Shown here piece by piece: positions 63,397 through 64,000 of a stretch of 64,000 bases of DNA. The notes beneath the pieces were generated by a model that saw nothing but the letters and a program-made list of their open reading frames with translations, searched no databases and was not told where the DNA came from. The position numbers and the translations under genes were made by a program. The stretch's first letter is position 1. Each line of letters begins with the position of its first letter. The DNA is from Jeotgalibaca arthritidis (GTDB lineage Bacteria > Bacillota > Bacilli > Lactobacillales > Aerococcaceae): contig NZ_CP049740.1 of assembly GCF_011100465.1 (NCBI RefSeq), positions 1,976,001 through 2,040,000 of the forward strand, read 5' to 3'.

Positions 63397-64000
63397 ATGA
63401 AATCAGCTTTAATAACAGGTGCGTCTGGCGATATTGGGAGTAGTATTGCCGAGAAGCTGGCAGCAGATGGGTGGTCTTTGTATCTTCACTACCACTCAAA
63501 CCGAGATAAAGTCGCTCAGTTAGTCGAGCGTTTTACTGCCTTGTATCCGAAACAAGATTTTTTTCTTGTGCAAGCTAATCTAGAGTCACTGGATGCTGTG
63601 TCAGCACTAAAAAAACAACTATTTTCTTTGAATGCTATTGTATTTGCACACGGTATAACGGAGTATGGTTTGCTTGATGAATTGACTGCAGATAAAATGG
63701 ATCAATTATGGACCATGCATGTCAAATTACCAATCTTGATTACGCAAGCTTTCCAAAATAAAATTCATCAATCGAGTGAAGGGCGAATTGTATTTATTAG
63801 TTCTGTCTATGGTGAAATGGGGAGTAGTAATGAAGTTTTTTACAGCACTGTAAAAGGCGCTCAAAATGCATTTGTGAAAGCATACAGCAAAGAAGTGGCT
63901 TCATGGGGAATTACGGTTAATGCGGTTAGTCCAGGAGCAGTTGATACTCATATGAATCAGCACTACAGTGATGAGGAATTAACAGAGTTAATTGATGTCG
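63397..64000 (+). CDS. ymfI: SDR-family EF-P 5-aminopentanone reductase YmfI, 3'-truncated by window end
   Basis: Short-chain dehydrogenase open to the window edge, 201 codons visible of an expected 240 or so. MKSALITGASGDIGSSIAEKLAADGW carries the TGxxxGxG cofactor motif, and ISSVYGEMG, then YSTVKGAQNAFVKAY give the catalytic Ser and YxxxK. VNAVSPGAVDT is the conserved SPG region. The AAAAAGGAG site lies directly after ymfH. In Bacillus YmfI reduces the 5-aminopentanone group on EF-P; the neighbours ymfF and ymfH make this a safer call than a fatty-acid reductase. Confidence 0.88.
   Translation, partial: MKSALITGASGDIGSSIAEKLAADGWSLYLHYHSNRDKVAQLVERFTALYPKQDFFLVQANLESLDAVSALKKQLFSLNAIVFAHGITEYGLLDELTADKMDQLWTMHVKLPILITQAFQNKIHQSSEGRIVFISSVYGEMGSSNEVFYSTVKGAQNAFVKAYSKEVASWGITVNAVSPGAVDTHMNQHYSDEELTELIDV

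Overview
The window is low-GC, Gram-positive chromosomal DNA. Gene content and order (rnc-smc-HAD-ftsY, ylxM-ffh, rpsP-khpA-rimM-trmD-rplS, nfeD-floA, tgt-yajC, a PBP2b-type protein, a DUF4044 micro-protein, CtsR, Rex and cre-like sites) point to the order Lactobacillales. Best guess is a Carnobacteriaceae or Enterococcaceae-like organism; the genus cannot be fixed from sequence alone. There is no prophage, CRISPR array, tRNA or rRNA. Most of the window is core housekeeping DNA with short intergenic spacers and clear intrinsic terminators.

Layout. 1-339: 3' end of an oligopeptide-binding lipoprotein. 0.48-11.1 kb: RNase III, SMC, a HAD phosphatase, FtsY, YlxM, Ffh, and the ribosomal block rpsP-khpA-rimM-trmD-rplS. 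11.2-13.3 kb: redox/stress genes (HxlR regulator with palindromic operator, NAD(P)-binding oxidoreductase, an unrecognised protein, OsmC), then a tandem hairpin repeat. 13.4-17.0 kb: a second HAD phosphatase (minus strand), an alpha/beta hydrolase, a MIP18/PaaD-like protein and a Gfo/Idh/MocA oxidoreductase broken by an in-frame TGA. 17.1-24.9 kb: CtsR-controlled clpB; nfeD-floA with an unrecognised membrane protein and a sugar-phosphate isomerase broken by an in-frame TAA; tgt-yajC-comN-like. 25.0-30.0 kb: adhE behind Rex and cre-like sites, dinB, and a ZIP transporter cut short by an in-frame TAA.

30-43 kb: a modular intergenic repeat (second copy at 38.0 kb) carrying an inverted-repeat insert; ytkL-ytoI-nrnA; zwf; cshB; DUF1189; sodA; yfhO; PBP2b. 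43-49 kb: two small membrane proteins, rpmG, 5-formyl-THF cyclo-ligase, rhomboid, glucokinase, rhodanese-like protein, DUF4044 and gnd. Glucokinase, zwf and gnd together cover the entry and oxidative part of the pentose phosphate route. 49-56 kb: an OmpR-type two-component system, yidC, acylphosphatase, DUF1033 and FtsK/SpoIIIE. 56-64 kb: a BMP-type nucleoside ABC importer and the ymfF-ymfH-ymfI cluster linked to EF-P modification, the last gene running off the end.

The most unusual signals are: three otherwise intact + strand genes each interrupted by one in-frame stop; a two-copy modular intergenic repeat placed directly after terminators, one copy carrying a MITE-like insert; a 51-nt-period tandem hairpin array; an internal ribosome-binding site and ATG exactly at the AdhE domain junction; and an unrecognised membrane protein translationally coupled to FloA. 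None of these is a proven new system; the FloA-coupled protein and the repeats are the best candidates for something undescribed.
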